Positions 36,469 to 46,526 of a stretch of 64,000 bases of DNA are shown here, in pieces; within the stretch, counting starts at the first letter, position 1; the number at the start of each line of letters is the position of its first letter. The stretch is taken from positions 51,776 through 115,775 of the forward strand of contig NZ_JADGEV010000011.1 in assembly GCF_016744175.1 (NCBI RefSeq), read 5' to 3'. A model generated the notes under the pieces. It worked only from the letters and a program-made list of their open reading frames with translations, was not told the origin of the DNA and did not search any database. The position numbers and the translations under genes are program-made. The stretch comes from Neptunomonas sp. (GTDB taxonomy: Bacteria > Pseudomonadota > Gammaproteobacteria > Pseudomonadales > Balneatricaceae).

Positions 36469-37769
36469 TGAAAAGATTATTTCTGCTGCTCCTGGCCGTT
36501 CTCGCTGCAGGAGCCTGGGTCGGTGAAAAAATGGTCAAAGACCCTGGCTATGTGTTGATCTCTTATGACGAGAGCACCATAGAAACCAGCCTTTGGGTTT
36601 TGTTGGTTGTTCTCTCGCTTGGCTTCGTTGCTCTGCACTGGGCCGTGAACATCTTCTTTAAAGCCCGCTTCCCTACCGGAAAATTCCGCGCATGGCGTGA
36701 GCGTCGTGATGCTCGCCAAGCTCAAGGAAAAACACTTAAAGGTTTATTGGCACTGTCAGAAGGCCGTTGGTGGAAAGCACAGCGCTTGCTTAGCCAGTCG
36801 GCAGACAATTCTGATCAACCATTGATTAACTACCTTGCAGCAGCGCGTGCAGCTCATGAGCTACGTGAAGATACAGCCGCTGACGAACTCTTACAGAAGG
36901 CGCGCACTAAGGTGCCACAAGCCGAAGTTGCTGTTGGTATTTCTCAAGTGCAAATCCAGCTTGAGCGCGGCCAACTTGAGCCTTGCTTAGCAACATTGCT
37001 ACGCTTGCGTAGACTCGCACCAAAGCACACTTACGTACTTCGCCTGTTAAAAGACGTGTATGTACGCTTACAAGACTGGCAAGGGTTAACTAACCTAATC
37101 CCAGAGTTGCGCAAGCTTAAAGTGCTAAAAGAAGATGAAATCGCGGCCCTCGAGCAAACATGTTACTCAGAACTGCTAGGCAGTACATTGGAAAAACTTC
37201 CAGTAGAAGCCGACAGCAATACGCGTTTACAAGCGCTAACAAAAGAGTGGAAAAGCTTACCTTCTGCGCTTTCCCATGATAAAGAGATGATCCAGCGCTA
37301 TATAGAACAGCTAGTAAGTGCGGGCTCTGAAGATAAAGCCGAAAGCTTCCTACAAGACAAAATTAAGCGTCAGTGGGATGAAAGCCTCGTCAATCTTTAT
37401 GGGCGCATTAAGGGTGAAGATGCCCATAAACAGCTGGAAGTAGCCAAAGGCTGGCTGAAAAAGAATCCAGACAGTGCTGCGCTTAAACTCACACTGGGCC
37501 GACTTGCCATGCGCAACGAACAGTGGGGCAAAGCCGTTGACTACTTGGAAGAAAGTTTAGTACTTGAAAAGCGCCCTGAAACTTACACAGAGCTCACTCG
37601 CGTGTTGCAGCATTTGGGTGACAGCAAGCGCTCTCTCAGTGTTATGCAGGATGGACTGGCCTTGATGGGTGGTAGCTTATCTCCCATCCCTCTACCCGCT
37701 ACGGCAGAAGAGCAGAACGAAGCACCCGCGGAAGAAAAAGCCGCAGAGAACAGCACAAGCAACGCTTAA
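36468..37769 (+). CDS. hemY: HemY-family TPR membrane protein
   Basis: A 433-residue inner-membrane protein with two N-terminal helices (about residues 3-20 and 40-62) and a long helical TPR-type region to about residue 410. This is the proteobacterial HemY, distinct from the protoporphyrinogen oxidase HemY of Bacillus. Family patterns include DPGYVLISYDESTIETSLW and AAARAAHELREDTAADELL. The C-terminal 30 residues are acidic and probably disordered. It ends the hem operon just before a terminator. Confidence 0.93.
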   Translation: MKRLFLLLLAVLAAGAWVGEKMVKDPGYVLISYDESTIETSLWVLLVVLSLGFVALHWAVNIFFKARFPTGKFRAWRERRDARQAQGKTLKGLLALSEGRWWKAQRLLSQSADNSDQPLINYLAAARAAHELREDTAADELLQKARTKVPQAEVAVGISQVQIQLERGQLEPCLATLLRLRRLAPKHTYVLRLLKDVYVRLQDWQGLTNLIPELRKLKVLKEDEIAALEQTCYSELLGSTLEKLPVEADSNTRLQALTKEWKSLPSALSHDKEMIQRYIEQLVSAGSEDKAESFLQDKIKRQWDESLVNLYGRIKGEDAHKQLEVAKGWLKKNPDSAALKLTLGRLAMRNEQWGKAVDYLEESLVLEKRPETYTELTRVLQHLGDSKRSLSVMQDGLALMGGSLSPIPLPATAEEQNEAPAEEKAAENSTSNA

Positions 37770-37784
37770 CCAACTCTTTGTGCA

Positions 37785-37819
37785 CAAAAAAACCGGAGCC
37801 TATAAGCTCCGGTTTTTTT
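37785..37819. terminator. Bidirectional terminator between hemY and the DUF302 gene
   Basis: ACCGGAGC (37792-37799) and GCTCCGGT (37806-37813) form an 8-pair stem with a 6-base loop, flanked by A7 on the left and T7 on the right. It can end hemCDXY on plus and the DUF302 gene on minus. Confidence 0.9.
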
Positions 37820-37845
37820 ATGTCGATAACGCCTATGTATTTAAT

Positions 37846-38298
37846 TTATGGCTGTGTCGCCGCTTTGGCGAATTTTTTAAGCGCACCCGTTACTTTAGCA
37901 ATAACAGCAGAGCACTCTTGTAACTGATGACGTTCAGCTAAATATGCAGGATTGTTATAGCTAAACCATACCTGTCCTGCTTCATCTTCATGAATAAGGG
38001 CTTTTTGCGGCAGATCAATCGCGGCATTTTGATCACATAACATCAGTGGCGTCCCTACCTTTGGGTTACCAAAAATAACCAACTCGGTTGGACGTAACTG
38101 CATATCTACTTTTTTTGCACCGCCGGCATGGTCAATGCGTGCAAAAACATTCATGCCTTTTTTGACCAATACAGCCTCAAGTCTGTCTGCCGTTTCTTTT
38201 ACTCCATGAGTACTCTTCACACTAATAAGACCATTATCAGCTAGTGCGACCGATGAAAGAGAGAACAGGGCAATAAAGCCTAATAGTAATTTTCGCAT
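37846..38298 (-). CDS. Exported DUF302-domain protein
   Basis: A 150-residue protein with a signal peptide (MRKLLLGFIALFSLSSVALA, cut near residue 20) and a DUF302 domain. The domain shows the usual pattern of GVKETADRLEAVLVKKGMNV followed by FGNPKVGTPLM. Function is unknown, although members of the family are linked to stress or heme/redox settings. It is alone on the minus strand, with hemY convergent and the ferredoxin-reductase gene upstream but separated by a terminator. Confidence 0.88.
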   Translation of the reverse strand: MRKLLLGFIALFSLSSVALADNGLISVKSTHGVKETADRLEAVLVKKGMNVFARIDHAGGAKKVDMQLRPTELVIFGNPKVGTPLMLCDQNAAIDLPQKALIHEDEAGQVWFSYNNPAYLAERHQLQECSAVIAKVTGALKKFAKAATQP

Positions 38299-38493
38299 GG
38301 GGAATCCTTTTTCCTAAGAGATAGATGGGCCGTGAAGAACAGTATATTCTTATTATCACCCCCCATCTTCGACATGTTGTGTATCGCTAAAGTTCAAAGC
38401 TAATAACTCATCACTATAAGTTCTACTTGGATTTTTATTTATTCACCTTTTAGTACTGCACAGAGCCCGCATGAAGCCTCTACCAAATCGCAC

Positions 38494-38518
38494 AAAAAAG
38501 CCGATCAAAAGATCGGCT
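38494..38518 (-). terminator. Intrinsic terminator after the ferredoxin-reductase gene
   Basis: On the minus strand AGCCGATC-TTTT-GATCGGCT is a perfect 8-pair hairpin followed by TTTTTT. It lies about 35 bases beyond the stop of the gene at 38551-39612. Confidence 0.92.
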
Positions 38519-38550
38519 ATGTAAACGCATTAGAACTATCTAATTAAAAA

Positions 38551-39612
38551 CTATTTTTCTGGGCGTGGAGCGTAAGCAAATACATCAGAATGCATCTGCA
38601 CCTTCTTCAGGCCCTTTTCTTCACACGCATCCAATAGCGCATAGACCATCGGTGGTGATCCACTGGCATACACTTCAACATTCTCAAGTGTAGCGAAGTC
38701 ATGTTTAATTGCATCAGGCAGTAGATCAACACGTCCTGTCCAACCACAACTGTCTCCTGGCTCACTCACAACGGGGTGATAGGTCACATTATCATTTTCT
38801 GCAGCCCACTGCTTTGGTAGTTCAGGCAGGTAGAGATCTGCTGCTACACGTGCACCCCAATAAATATGAATTGGGTTTTTCACACCGCTAGCAAGCAAGT
38901 GCTCCATCATACTTTTTACTTGAGAAAAGCCCGTGCTCGCCGCGGCTAAAATAATGGTCTGATCTTTAGCAATGTTCGCCGCTTGTAAAAAGCAGTCACC
39001 TTTAGGCAACTCTACTTCTACATTTTTGGAATGCTGCAAATGTGTAAGAATAGCCGTCGATAGCTTACCCTCGGATGCATGCCTTACATGCAACTCAAGA
39101 TTTCGCCCTGCTTCTGGCGCACTACCTATTGAAAATGCAGCCTGCTGCCCATCGGGCATGACGATTTCGAGATATTGGCCAGCATAATAGCTTACCGACT
39201 GAGATGCAGTGGCGGGTAAAACCAATGAGACCCTATAAACATCATTGTTAAGCTTTTCAACTTGCGCAATATCACAATTCAAACGTTTCACTTCTTGCTC
39301 TCCAGGGCACTTCAGCCCTTTAATATTTACCCAACAATCCCTGACGGGAACAGATGTACATGCCAAACCTAAAATACCAGCGCCTTCGTTACTCTGGCCG
39401 ATACTGGCTTTTAAGTGCTGTTCTGGATAGCGCTGCAAGGCCTCACCCTGCAGCAACGTATATTTACATATTTGGCATACGCCGTTTTGGCAACTCCTTG
39501 GCATACGATAACCATAACGCTCAACAACCTGAAGTAGCGTTTCGTCGGGGTTGCACAGTAATGGCTGAGTCAGCTCATTTAAACGCAACTGTATCAGCGA
39601 TTTTTTATTCAC
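38551..39612 (-). CDS. 2Fe-2S ferredoxin-fused FAD/NAD(P)H reductase
   Basis: A 353-residue protein with an N-terminal plant-type 2Fe-2S ferredoxin domain (Cys41, Cys46 and Cys49 in PRSCQNGVCQIC, and Cys85 in LACTS) followed by an FAD domain (about 110-215, AGQYLEIVMPDGQQAAFSIG) and an NAD-binding domain (ILAAASTGFSQVKSMMEHLL, ASGSPPMVY). In Pseudomonas this gene is labelled CDP-6-deoxy-delta-3,4-glucoseen reductase-like and also follows ubiD; in E. coli the flavin reductase fre does. Only 2 bases separate it from the ubiD stop. It may reduce flavin for ubiD/ubiX chemistry, which is an inference. No sugar pathway is nearby. Confidence 0.87.
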   Translation of the reverse strand: MNKKSLIQLRLNELTQPLLCNPDETLLQVVERYGYRMPRSCQNGVCQICKYTLLQGEALQRYPEQHLKASIGQSNEGAGILGLACTSVPVRDCWVNIKGLKCPGEQEVKRLNCDIAQVEKLNNDVYRVSLVLPATASQSVSYYAGQYLEIVMPDGQQAAFSIGSAPEAGRNLELHVRHASEGKLSTAILTHLQHSKNVEVELPKGDCFLQAANIAKDQTIILAAASTGFSQVKSMMEHLLASGVKNPIHIYWGARVAADLYLPELPKQWAAENDNVTYHPVVSEPGDSCGWTGRVDLLPDAIKHDFATLENVEVYASGSPPMVYALLDACEEKGLKKVQMHSDVFAYAPRPEK

Positions 39613-39614
39613 AC

Positions 39615-41108
39615 CTAACTCATATCTGCATCAGGCATAATACCAAGGTCATCCCACAGCTCATCCACACGCTGCCTAACGTCCGCGTCCATCTCTATAG
39701 GCTCGCCCCACTCACGCGTGGTTTCACCCGGCCACTTATTGGTCGCATCCATACCCATTTTAGAACCAAGGCCCGACACAGGCGAAGCAAAATCCAAGTA
39801 GTCGATAGGTGTGTTATCAATCAACAAGGTATCACGTGATGGATCCATTCGCGTTGTAATAGCCCAAATGACATCATTCCAGTCTCGCGCATTTACATCA
39901 TCATCACAAACAATAACAAATTTGGTATACATGAACTGCCGCAAAAAAGACCATACACCCAACATAACGCGTTTCGCATGCCCAGGGTATTGCTTCTTCA
40001 TAGTCACAACAGCCATCCGGTAGGAACACCCTTCTGGCGGCAGATAGAAATCAACTATTTCAGGAAACTGCTTTTGCAAAATCGGTACAAAGACTTCGTT
40101 TAGTGCAACACCAAGAATTGCAGGCTCATCAGGTGGACGCCCCGTATAGGTACTATGGTAGATCGGCGTATCTCTATGCGTAATACGCTCAACGGTAAAC
40201 ACTGGGAAGCTGTCTACTTCATTATAGTATCCGGTATGGTCTCCAAACGGGCCTTCATCTGCCATTTCATCAGGTGCTATATATCCTTCAAGAATAAATT
40301 CAGCACTGGCAGGCACCTGCAAATCACTACCAATACATGCTGTGACTTCAGTTTTTCCGCCACGTAATAGGCCAGCAAAAGCATATTCAGATAAGGTATC
40401 AGGTACCGGTGTGACAGCACCAAGAATAGTGGCTGGGTCAGCACCTAAAGCAACAGCTACGGGGAAATTCTCACCGGGATGCGCCTCTTTCCACTCACGA
40501 AAATCGAGCGCACCGCCACGATGTGCTAACCAACGCATAATGAGTTTGTTTTTTCCGATCACTTGCTGACGATAAATCCCAAGGTTTTGGCGCTCTTTAT
40601 TAGGGCCGCGCGTAATGACCAATGGCCAAGTTACTAGGGGGCCGGCATCACCCGGCCAGCATGTCTGAATAGGCAACGTGCTCAAGTCAACATCATCACC
40701 TTCGATCACATGTGTCTGACAGGCAGCCCTTTTGACAATTTTAGGCCCCATATTTAGCACTTGCTTAAACACGGGGAGCTTGCCCCATGCATCTTTCATG
40801 CCTTTAGGAGGTTCAGGCTCTTTTAGCATCGCGAGCACTTTGCCTACTTCTCGTAGTGCTGAAACACTTTCTTCACCCATCCCTAGTGCAACCCTTTCAG
40901 GTGTACCAAACAAGTTGCCCAGTACTGGGTATTTATAACCTTTCGGATTTTCAAACAGCAGTGCTGGCCCACCTGCTCGCAAAGTCCGATCGCAAATCTC
41001 CGTCATCTCAAGATTAGGATCAATCTCTTGCTTTATGCGCTTAAGCTCGCCTCTAGCTTCTAACAAAGCCATAAAATCGCGTAGGTCTTTATATTTGAGA
41101 TTCGACAT
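39615..41108 (-). CDS. ubiD: 4-hydroxy-3-polyprenylbenzoate decarboxylase
   Basis: UbiD removes the carboxyl group of the ubiquinone precursor using prenylated FMN made by UbiX. The 497-residue protein has the family features: [20 protein letters not shown] at the N-terminus, [16 protein letters not shown] (prFMN phosphate region), and [12 protein letters not shown] with the catalytic Glu. The ATG is at 41106-41108; the codon before it is TTG. It lies between rho and the ferredoxin-reductase gene. UbiX is not in the window; ubiH and ubiI are. Confidence 0.97.
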   Translation of the reverse strand: MSNLKYKDLRDFMALLEARGELKRIKQEIDPNLEMTEICDRTLRAGGPALLFENPKGYKYPVLGNLFGTPERVALGMGEESVSALREVGKVLAMLKEPEPPKGMKDAWGKLPVFKQVLNMGPKIVKRAACQTHVIEGDDVDLSTLPIQTCWPGDAGPLVTWPLVITRGPNKERQNLGIYRQQVIGKNKLIMRWLAHRGGALDFREWKEAHPGENFPVAVALGADPATILGAVTPVPDTLSEYAFAGLLRGGKTEVTACIGSDLQVPASAEFILEGYIAPDEMADEGPFGDHTGYYNEVDSFPVFTVERITHRDTPIYHSTYTGRPPDEPAILGVALNEVFVPILQKQFPEIVDFYLPPEGCSYRMAVVTMKKQYPGHAKRVMLGVWSFLRQFMYTKFVIVCDDDVNARDWNDVIWAITTRMDPSRDTLLIDNTPIDYLDFASPVSGLGSKMGMDATNKWPGETTREWGEPIEMDADVRQRVDELWDDLGIMPDADMS

Positions 41109-41192
41109 CAATTAAAGCTCTTTTTATACAAAGCGTTATTTATACAAGCGGTTACAACGTTTCTTGCAAACTTGCCGGTAGAGCTGCCCATA

Positions 41193-41218
41193 AAAAAGGG
41201 CAAGCACAAGCTCACCCT
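41193..41218 (-). terminator. rho: Intrinsic terminator after rho
   Basis: On the minus strand GGGTGAGC-TTGT-GCTTGCCC is an 8-pair stem with two G-U pairs, followed by TTTTTT. It lies about 20 bases after the rho stop and separates rho from ubiD. Confidence 0.85.
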
Positions 41219-41237
41219 TTATCATATATCTAGCAGT

Positions 41238-42497
41238 TTATTTTCGGCGCATCGACATAAAGAATTCATCATTTGTTTTGAAGTCTTTAAGCTTGTCGAT
41301 AACAAACTCAGTTGCTGCAGAGTCATCCATGGAATCCAACAACTTACGCAGAATCCACATACGTTGCAGTTCATCTTCAGAGGTTAGTAAGTCTTCACGA
41401 CGTGTACCTGAACGACGGATATTAATAGCCGGATAGATACGCTTCTCTGCCGTTTTTCTGTCTAGGTGCACTTCAGAGTTACCTGTACCTTTAAACTCTT
41501 CAAAGATAACTTCATCCATTTTAGAGCCAGTATCAACCAACGCCGTAGCAATAATAGTCAAACTACCGCCTTCTTCGATGTTACGTGCCGCACCAAAGAA
41601 ACGCTTAGGACGCTCTAATGCATGTGCATCAACACCACCCGTTAGCACTTTACCGGAAGAAGGGATAACCGTGTTATATGCACGAGCCAAACGCGTAATA
41701 GAATCGAGCAGGATAACAACATCCTTCTTATGCTCTGTTAAGCGCTTAGCTTTTTCGATAACCATTTCTGCCACTTGCACGTGACGCGATGGAGGCTCAT
41801 CAAAAGTAGATGCCACCACTTCTCCGCGCACTGTACGCTGCATTTCTGTTACTTCTTCTGGGCGTTCATCAATCAACAGTACGATGAGATGACACTCAGG
41901 ATTATTACGTGTGATGCTATTAGCAATATTCTGCAGCATCAAGGTTTTACCTGCTTTCGGTGGAGATACCACCAAAGCACGCTGACCTTTACCCATTGGG
42001 CTAACCAAATCCAGAATACGTGCAGTAATGTCTTCTGTACTACCGTTACCTTGCTCCATACGCAAACGTTTTTGCGCAAATAATGGTGTCAGGTTTTCAA
42101 ACAGTATTTTATTTTTAGCATTTTCCGGACGATCAAAGTTAATTTCATTAACTTTTAATAGCGCAAAATATCGTTCGCTGTCCTTAGGCGGACGAATTTT
42201 ACCGGAAATAGTGTCACCTGTGCGCAGGTTAAAACGCCTAATCTGGCTAGGTGAAACATAAATATCATCTGGCCCTGCAAGATAAGAGCAGTCAGCAGAA
42301 CGCAAGAAACCGAAGCCATCCTGGAGAATTTCCAGCACACCATCACCATGAATATCTTCGCCGCTCTTGGAGTGTTTTTTCAAGATGGCAAAAATCACAT
42401 CTTGTTTACGAGAGCGGGCTAAGTTATCTAGGCCCATTTCTTTTGCTATATCGAGAAGATCGGGAACGCTTTTAGTTTTTAATTCGGTAAGATTCAT
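41238..42497 (-). CDS. rho: Transcription termination factor Rho
   Basis: Rho is a hexameric RNA helicase that ends transcription of untranslated RNA. The ATG at 42495-42497 gives 419 residues, the same as E. coli; a longer frame reaches 42608 without support. The N-terminal domain begins [20 protein letters not shown]. The RNA-binding domain has [19 protein letters not shown], Walker A is [10 protein letters not shown], and the catalytic region has [15 protein letters not shown] and [11 protein letters not shown]. It is downstream of trxA, a widespread order, but separated from it by a terminator and a 211-base leader that could carry autoregulation. Confidence 0.98.
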   Translation of the reverse strand: MNLTELKTKSVPDLLDIAKEMGLDNLARSRKQDVIFAILKKHSKSGEDIHGDGVLEILQDGFGFLRSADCSYLAGPDDIYVSPSQIRRFNLRTGDTISGKIRPPKDSERYFALLKVNEINFDRPENAKNKILFENLTPLFAQKRLRMEQGNGSTEDITARILDLVSPMGKGQRALVVSPPKAGKTLMLQNIANSITRNNPECHLIVLLIDERPEEVTEMQRTVRGEVVASTFDEPPSRHVQVAEMVIEKAKRLTEHKKDVVILLDSITRLARAYNTVIPSSGKVLTGGVDAHALERPKRFFGAARNIEEGGSLTIIATALVDTGSKMDEVIFEEFKGTGNSEVHLDRKTAEKRIYPAINIRRSGTRREDLLTSEDELQRMWILRKLLDSMDDSAATEFVIDKLKDFKTNDEFFMSMRRK

Positions 42498-42642
42498 ATA
42501 TTTTGAGGTGAGTAACTGAGTAGGATGATGATTAAGAAAAGGGGGAAATACGAAAGAGTATATGTAAAGAACTGAAACGCTCAGATACTGAATAGAAGCG
42601 CCAGACAAATCAAATATAGAAGGTTGTGTTGCTAGTGTCTAG

Positions 42643-42686
42643 TAAAACGGAGAAGATAATTACTAAAATTACTATTTCTTCTCCGT
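42643..42686 (-). terminator. trxA: Terminator after trxA
   Basis: On the minus strand a 10-pair stem ACGGAGAAGA/TCTTCTCCGT (arms at 42677-42686 and 42647-42656, 20-base loop) is followed by TTTTAC. It lies about 20 bases after the trxA stop; the T run is short, so read-through into rho is possible. Confidence 0.7.
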
Positions 42687-42708
42687 TTTCATCTAACTTT
42701 TGCCTAGT

Positions 42709-43035
42709 TTATAGGTTTGAATCGATAAAAGCAGACAATTGAGATTTAGACAATGCGCCCACTTTAGTCGCTTCAACATTTCCGCCTTTAAACAGCATTA
42801 ATGTTGGAATACCGCGGATACCGAACTTCGGTGGCGTTTCGCTATTTTCATCGATGTTGAGTTTACAAATTTTCAAACGGCCTTCGTAATCCTTAGCGAT
42901 CTCTTCAAGCACGGGGGCAATCATTTTGCACGGACCACACCACTCTGCCCAATAATCAACCAACACGGCAGTGTCTGCTTTCAGAACATCTTCATCAAAA
43001 GATGCATCAGTAACATTAACGATATTTTCGCTCAT
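42709..43035 (-). CDS. trxA: Thioredoxin 1
   Basis: TrxA is the general cytoplasmic disulfide reductase, recycled by thioredoxin reductase. The 108-residue protein has the active site WCGPC (Cys33 and Cys36) within [14 protein letters not shown], and the cis-proline loop [11 protein letters not shown]. Length is standard. It diverges from ppx with 178 bases between the starts and precedes rho on its strand. Confidence 0.98.
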   Translation of the reverse strand: MSENIVNVTDASFDEDVLKADTAVLVDYWAEWCGPCKMIAPVLEEIAKDYEGRLKICKLNIDENSETPPKFGIRGIPTLMLFKGGNVEATKVGALSKSQLSAFIDSNL

Positions 43036-43213
43036 TTAACCTCTCCAAACGCACCAGAAACGCTGTGTGCTTTCAAAACAAAGTTCGATGATACCACCTG
43101 AGTGAAATAAATGTGAACTCTCTTCATTCATTGAGCTAATTCACTGAATATGTCTTTTTGTTCTGCTACTCTTTGGTTTTTACACCGCTAACGCTAAAGA
43201 GAAGATTAGCTTA

Positions 43214-44734
43214 ATGCACAATTCAGAAAACCATATAGATTCGGCATCAGACGATTCACTTCTCGCTGCCATCGACTTAGGCTCCAACAGTTTCCACATT
43301 GTTGTTGCCCGCCTATCTCAAGGCGAACTATCGACTGTCGATATCATGTCGGAGAAAGTACAACTTGGCGCGGGTATTGGCGCAGATAAAATGCTCTCGG
43401 CAGAAGCCATGGGTAGAGGTTTAACCTGCTTAAGCCGATTTTCACAATTATTGAGTGACTTGCCACATGATGCCGTAAAAGTCGTGGCAACAAACGCGCT
43501 TCGAGAAGCAGCCAACAGTTACACTTTTACTGAGCAAGCAGAGAAAATTCTCGGAGTACCTATTGAAATTATTGCGGGTCGCGAAGAAGCACGCCTTATC
43601 TATTTAGGTGTCTCTCATACCTTAGCTAACACGACCGGTGCTCGCTTAGTTATTGATATTGGCGGCGGCAGTACAGAATGTATTATCGGGGAGCATTTTG
43701 AGCCTCTCGAAATGGAAAGCCTCCATATGGGCTGTGTTAGCTACACTCGCCACTTTTTTAGTGATGAACGCATTAATGAAAAGAACTTCAAACATGCTGA
43801 ACACGCAGCCATGCGTGAGCTGCTGTCTATACGCGAGCGCTACAAGAAAACGGGATGGGCCACGAGTGTAGGCTCTTCTGGCACCATTAAAGCAATCAAG
43901 AATGCTTGTATTGCCTGCGGCTTCAGTGAAGAAAGCATCACGCGCAAAGGCTTAGAACAGTTAAAGAAAAAAATTCTCACTTTTGATACGTTATCATCAC
44001 TAGAAATAGCAGGCGTAAAAGCAGAAAGAACTGCTATTTTGCCTGCAGGGCTCGCAATACTTACCGCACTTTTTCAGTCATTTAACATAAAAGAGATGCG
44101 TTTCTCTGATGGAGCACTTCGAGAAGGATTGCTCTACGATATGGCTGGTCGTTTGCGCCATGAAGATATTCGAGAGCGTTCTATCTCTGCAATAATGAAA
44201 CGCTATCGTGTAGACGAAGCACACGCTCAACGTATAGAGCACACTGCGCTAGCAGCACTGGCTCAAGTGAAAAGTGCATGGAACCTTAACTCACCGTCTC
44301 ATCAAGAAATGCTGCGTTGGGCAACCCGCACACATGAGATTGGCCTTACTATTGCTCACAGCCAATTCCATAAACACAGCGCTTATTTACTACAGCACTC
44401 TGATCTCGCGGGCTTCACCAAATCGGAGCAGCAGTTACTCGCATTTTTAGTAAGGGGTAATCGCCGCAAGTTTCCAAAAGATGATTACAAACACCTTCCT
44501 GAGCGCCGTAAAGATGCTTATAAGCGGCTGTGTGTGCTACTTAGACTATCCGTCATTCTACATCGTAGTCGTAGCGGCTCTGCGCTCCCTGCTTTCACAT
44601 TAAAGGCAGAAGGAAAGAAACTAACTCTTAGCATCATAAATGGCGTACTTGCAGACTACCCACTCACTCAAGCAGACCTGGAACAAGAGATAGATTATTT
44701 AAAAAATGCGGACATTAAGCTAAGTATTAACTAA
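43214..44734 (+). CDS. ppx: Exopolyphosphatase
   Basis: Ppx degrades polyphosphate; the related GppA acts on pppGpp and is hard to separate by sequence. The 506-residue protein has the ASKHA phosphatase signature AAIDLGSNSFHIVVARL at the N-terminus, VIDIGGGSTECIIG in the second lobe and the C-terminal HD-like domain (ATRTHEIGLTIAHSQFHKHS). The length favours Ppx. In Pseudomonas ppx also diverges from trxA, with ppk next door; ppk is not here, and pckA is convergent instead. Confidence 0.93.
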   Translation: MHNSENHIDSASDDSLLAAIDLGSNSFHIVVARLSQGELSTVDIMSEKVQLGAGIGADKMLSAEAMGRGLTCLSRFSQLLSDLPHDAVKVVATNALREAANSYTFTEQAEKILGVPIEIIAGREEARLIYLGVSHTLANTTGARLVIDIGGGSTECIIGEHFEPLEMESLHMGCVSYTRHFFSDERINEKNFKHAEHAAMRELLSIRERYKKTGWATSVGSSGTIKAIKNACIACGFSEESITRKGLEQLKKKILTFDTLSSLEIAGVKAERTAILPAGLAILTALFQSFNIKEMRFSDGALREGLLYDMAGRLRHEDIRERSISAIMKRYRVDEAHAQRIEHTALAALAQVKSAWNLNSPSHQEMLRWATRTHEIGLTIAHSQFHKHSAYLLQHSDLAGFTKSEQQLLAFLVRGNRRKFPKDDYKHLPERRKDAYKRLCVLLRLSVILHRSRSGSALPAFTLKAEGKKLTLSIINGVLADYPLTQADLEQEIDYLKNADIKLSIN

Positions 44735-44751
44735 TTGCTGATACTCGAAAC

Positions 44752-44790
44752 GAAAAAGCCCCTGCTTACTCACGTAAACAGGGGCTTTTT
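44752..44790. terminator. Bidirectional terminator between ppx and pckA
   Basis: AAAAGCCCCTG (44754-44764) and CAGGGGCTTTT (44779-44789) form an 11-pair stem with A tract on one side and T5 on the other. It can end ppx on plus and pckA on minus. Confidence 0.92.
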
Positions 44791-44802
44791 ATCAATATAT
44801 AA

Positions 44803-46350
44803 TTAGTTTTTTGGGCCTGCATCAATGATGTCAGCAGAAACACCTTCAAACTTGGTAAAGTTACCCACAAACTGGCCAATCAAATCACGAGCAGCTGCAT
44901 CATAAGCTGATTTGTCTTCCCACGTATCACGAGGGTTTAACAATGCTGAGTCAACACCAGGAACAGAAGTAGGCACTGTTAGGTTGATGCCCGGCAGTTG
45001 CTGAGTCTCAACACCTTTCAACGCACCACTCTGAATAGCCGCAATAACACCACGCGTAGTAGGGATGCTGAAGCGCTGGCCTGTACCGTATGAACCGCCA
45101 GTCCAACCCGTGTTAACCAAATAAACCTGCGATCCAAACTCTTCAACTCGCTTCATCAAGAGTTCAGCGTAAACACGAGCAGGGCGAGGGAAGAAGGGAG
45201 CACCAAAGCAGGTAGAGAATGTGGATTTAATACCACCACCAGAACCCATTTCAGTAGAACCTACCAATGCTGTATATCCAGACAAGAAGTGATAAGCAGC
45301 GGCTTCTTTTGTCAAAATAGAGACAGGAGGCAATACACCCGTTAAATCACATGTAAGGAAAACAACCGCTTTAGGTTCGCCACCCATATTGGTCGCAGAG
45401 CGCTTTTCTACGTGCTCTAGCGGATAAGCACAACGGCCGTTCTCTGTTAGAGACGTATCGTCGTAATCCGCTTTGCGATTATCATCCAGCTTAACGTTTT
45501 CAACGATGCCACCAAATCGGATAGCATCCCAGATAATAGGCTCGTTTTTCTGGCTCAGGTTGATTGTTTTCGCATAACAACCACCTTCCAAGTTAAATAC
45601 AACACCTTTGCCCCAGCCATGCTCATCATCACCAATCAGGTAACACGTAGGGTCTGCAGACAAGGTCGTTTTACCTGTACCAGATAAACCGAAGAACAAT
45701 GTAGTGTTACCATCTTCACCAATGTTTGCCGAGCAATGCATCGGTAAAACATCTTTTTCAGGAAGTAAGAAATTCTGTACAGAGAACATCGCTTTCTTCA
45801 TTTCACCCGCATAACGCATACCGGCCAACAAAACTTTACGCTTAGCAAAGTTAAGAATGACACAGCCTTCGCTGTTAGTGCCATCACGCTCAGGTACACA
45901 TTCAAAGTCAGCAGCATTAATAATCTGCCACTCTTCTTTTGCTTTTGGGTTGTATTCTTGAGGACGGATAAACAGGTTTTGGCCAAACAAGTTTTGCCAT
46001 GCTGTTTCTGTCGACATTTTTACTGCGAGATACTGATTAGGATCAGAACCCACATGAACATTAGCTACAAAATGCTCTTTGCTAGCGAGGTACTCTTCAA
46101 CACGGTTCCAAAGAGCATCAAATTTATCAGCATCGAATGGGCGGTTGATGCTACCCCAGTCAATCGAATCAGCAGTGCTAGGTTCTTCTACGATATAACG
46201 ATCCATCGGAGAACGCCCTGTGCGCTTACCGGTAGTAACTACCAGCGCGCCGGAATCTGCTAACGTTCCTTCGCCACGGCTAACTGCGTGTTCCACGAGC
46301 TCAGCACGGGTCAGATTAAGGTGTACGGTATTCTCAGTTTCTTTGGTCAT
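44803..46350 (-). CDS. pckA: Phosphoenolpyruvate carboxykinase (ATP)
   Basis: PckA converts oxaloacetate to PEP at the start of gluconeogenesis. The 515-residue protein has the kinase-1a P-loop [13 protein letters not shown], the metal-binding LIGDDEHGW, and the N-terminal [15 protein letters not shown]. Length is typical for the gammaproteobacterial ATP enzyme. It lies downstream of hslO on the same strand, the yrfG-hslR-hslO-pckA order of E. coli. A weak hairpin sits between hslO and pckA, and pckA probably has its own promoter. Confidence 0.97.
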   Translation of the reverse strand: MTKETENTVHLNLTRAELVEHAVSRGEGTLADSGALVVTTGKRTGRSPMDRYIVEEPSTADSIDWGSINRPFDADKFDALWNRVEEYLASKEHFVANVHVGSDPNQYLAVKMSTETAWQNLFGQNLFIRPQEYNPKAKEEWQIINAADFECVPERDGTNSEGCVILNFAKRKVLLAGMRYAGEMKKAMFSVQNFLLPEKDVLPMHCSANIGEDGNTTLFFGLSGTGKTTLSADPTCYLIGDDEHGWGKGVVFNLEGGCYAKTINLSQKNEPIIWDAIRFGGIVENVKLDDNRKADYDDTSLTENGRCAYPLEHVEKRSATNMGGEPKAVVFLTCDLTGVLPPVSILTKEAAAYHFLSGYTALVGSTEMGSGGGIKSTFSTCFGAPFFPRPARVYAELLMKRVEEFGSQVYLVNTGWTGGSYGTGQRFSIPTTRGVIAAIQSGALKGVETQQLPGINLTVPTSVPGVDSALLNPRDTWEDKSAYDAAARDLIGQFVGNFTKFEGVSADIIDAGPKN

Positions 46351-46483
46351 TCTGTGGATTCCCTTGGCTCGGTGCCAAAAAACGTTACCTAAAAAGCAAA
46401 AAACCCCTTTATTCTGCGTATAACCGACAGTGAGTAATTATTTGGGGATGCATATTATTACAAAAAGTTGCGATTTATGCCAT

Positions 46484-46510
46484 GCCAAAACCGCAGATCC
46501 GCGGCTTGGC
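46484..46510 (-). terminator. hslO: Possible terminator hairpin after hslO
   Basis: On the minus strand GCCAAgCCGC-GGATCT-GCGGttTTGGC gives about 9 pairs with a small bulge, 17 bases after the hslO stop. There is no T tract right after it, so termination strength is uncertain. Confidence 0.4.
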
Positions 46511-46526
46511 AGCTATCACACTACCA

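Noticed and set aside
39354..39839. A 161-codon plus-strand open frame
   Set aside because: It is antisense to the 5' half of the ferredoxin-reductase gene and the 3' end of ubiD, both of which have clear family motifs; it has no recognisable domain.
42498..42608. N-terminal extension of rho
   Set aside because: The ATG at 42495-42497 gives the exact E. coli length; the extension looks like leader sequence.
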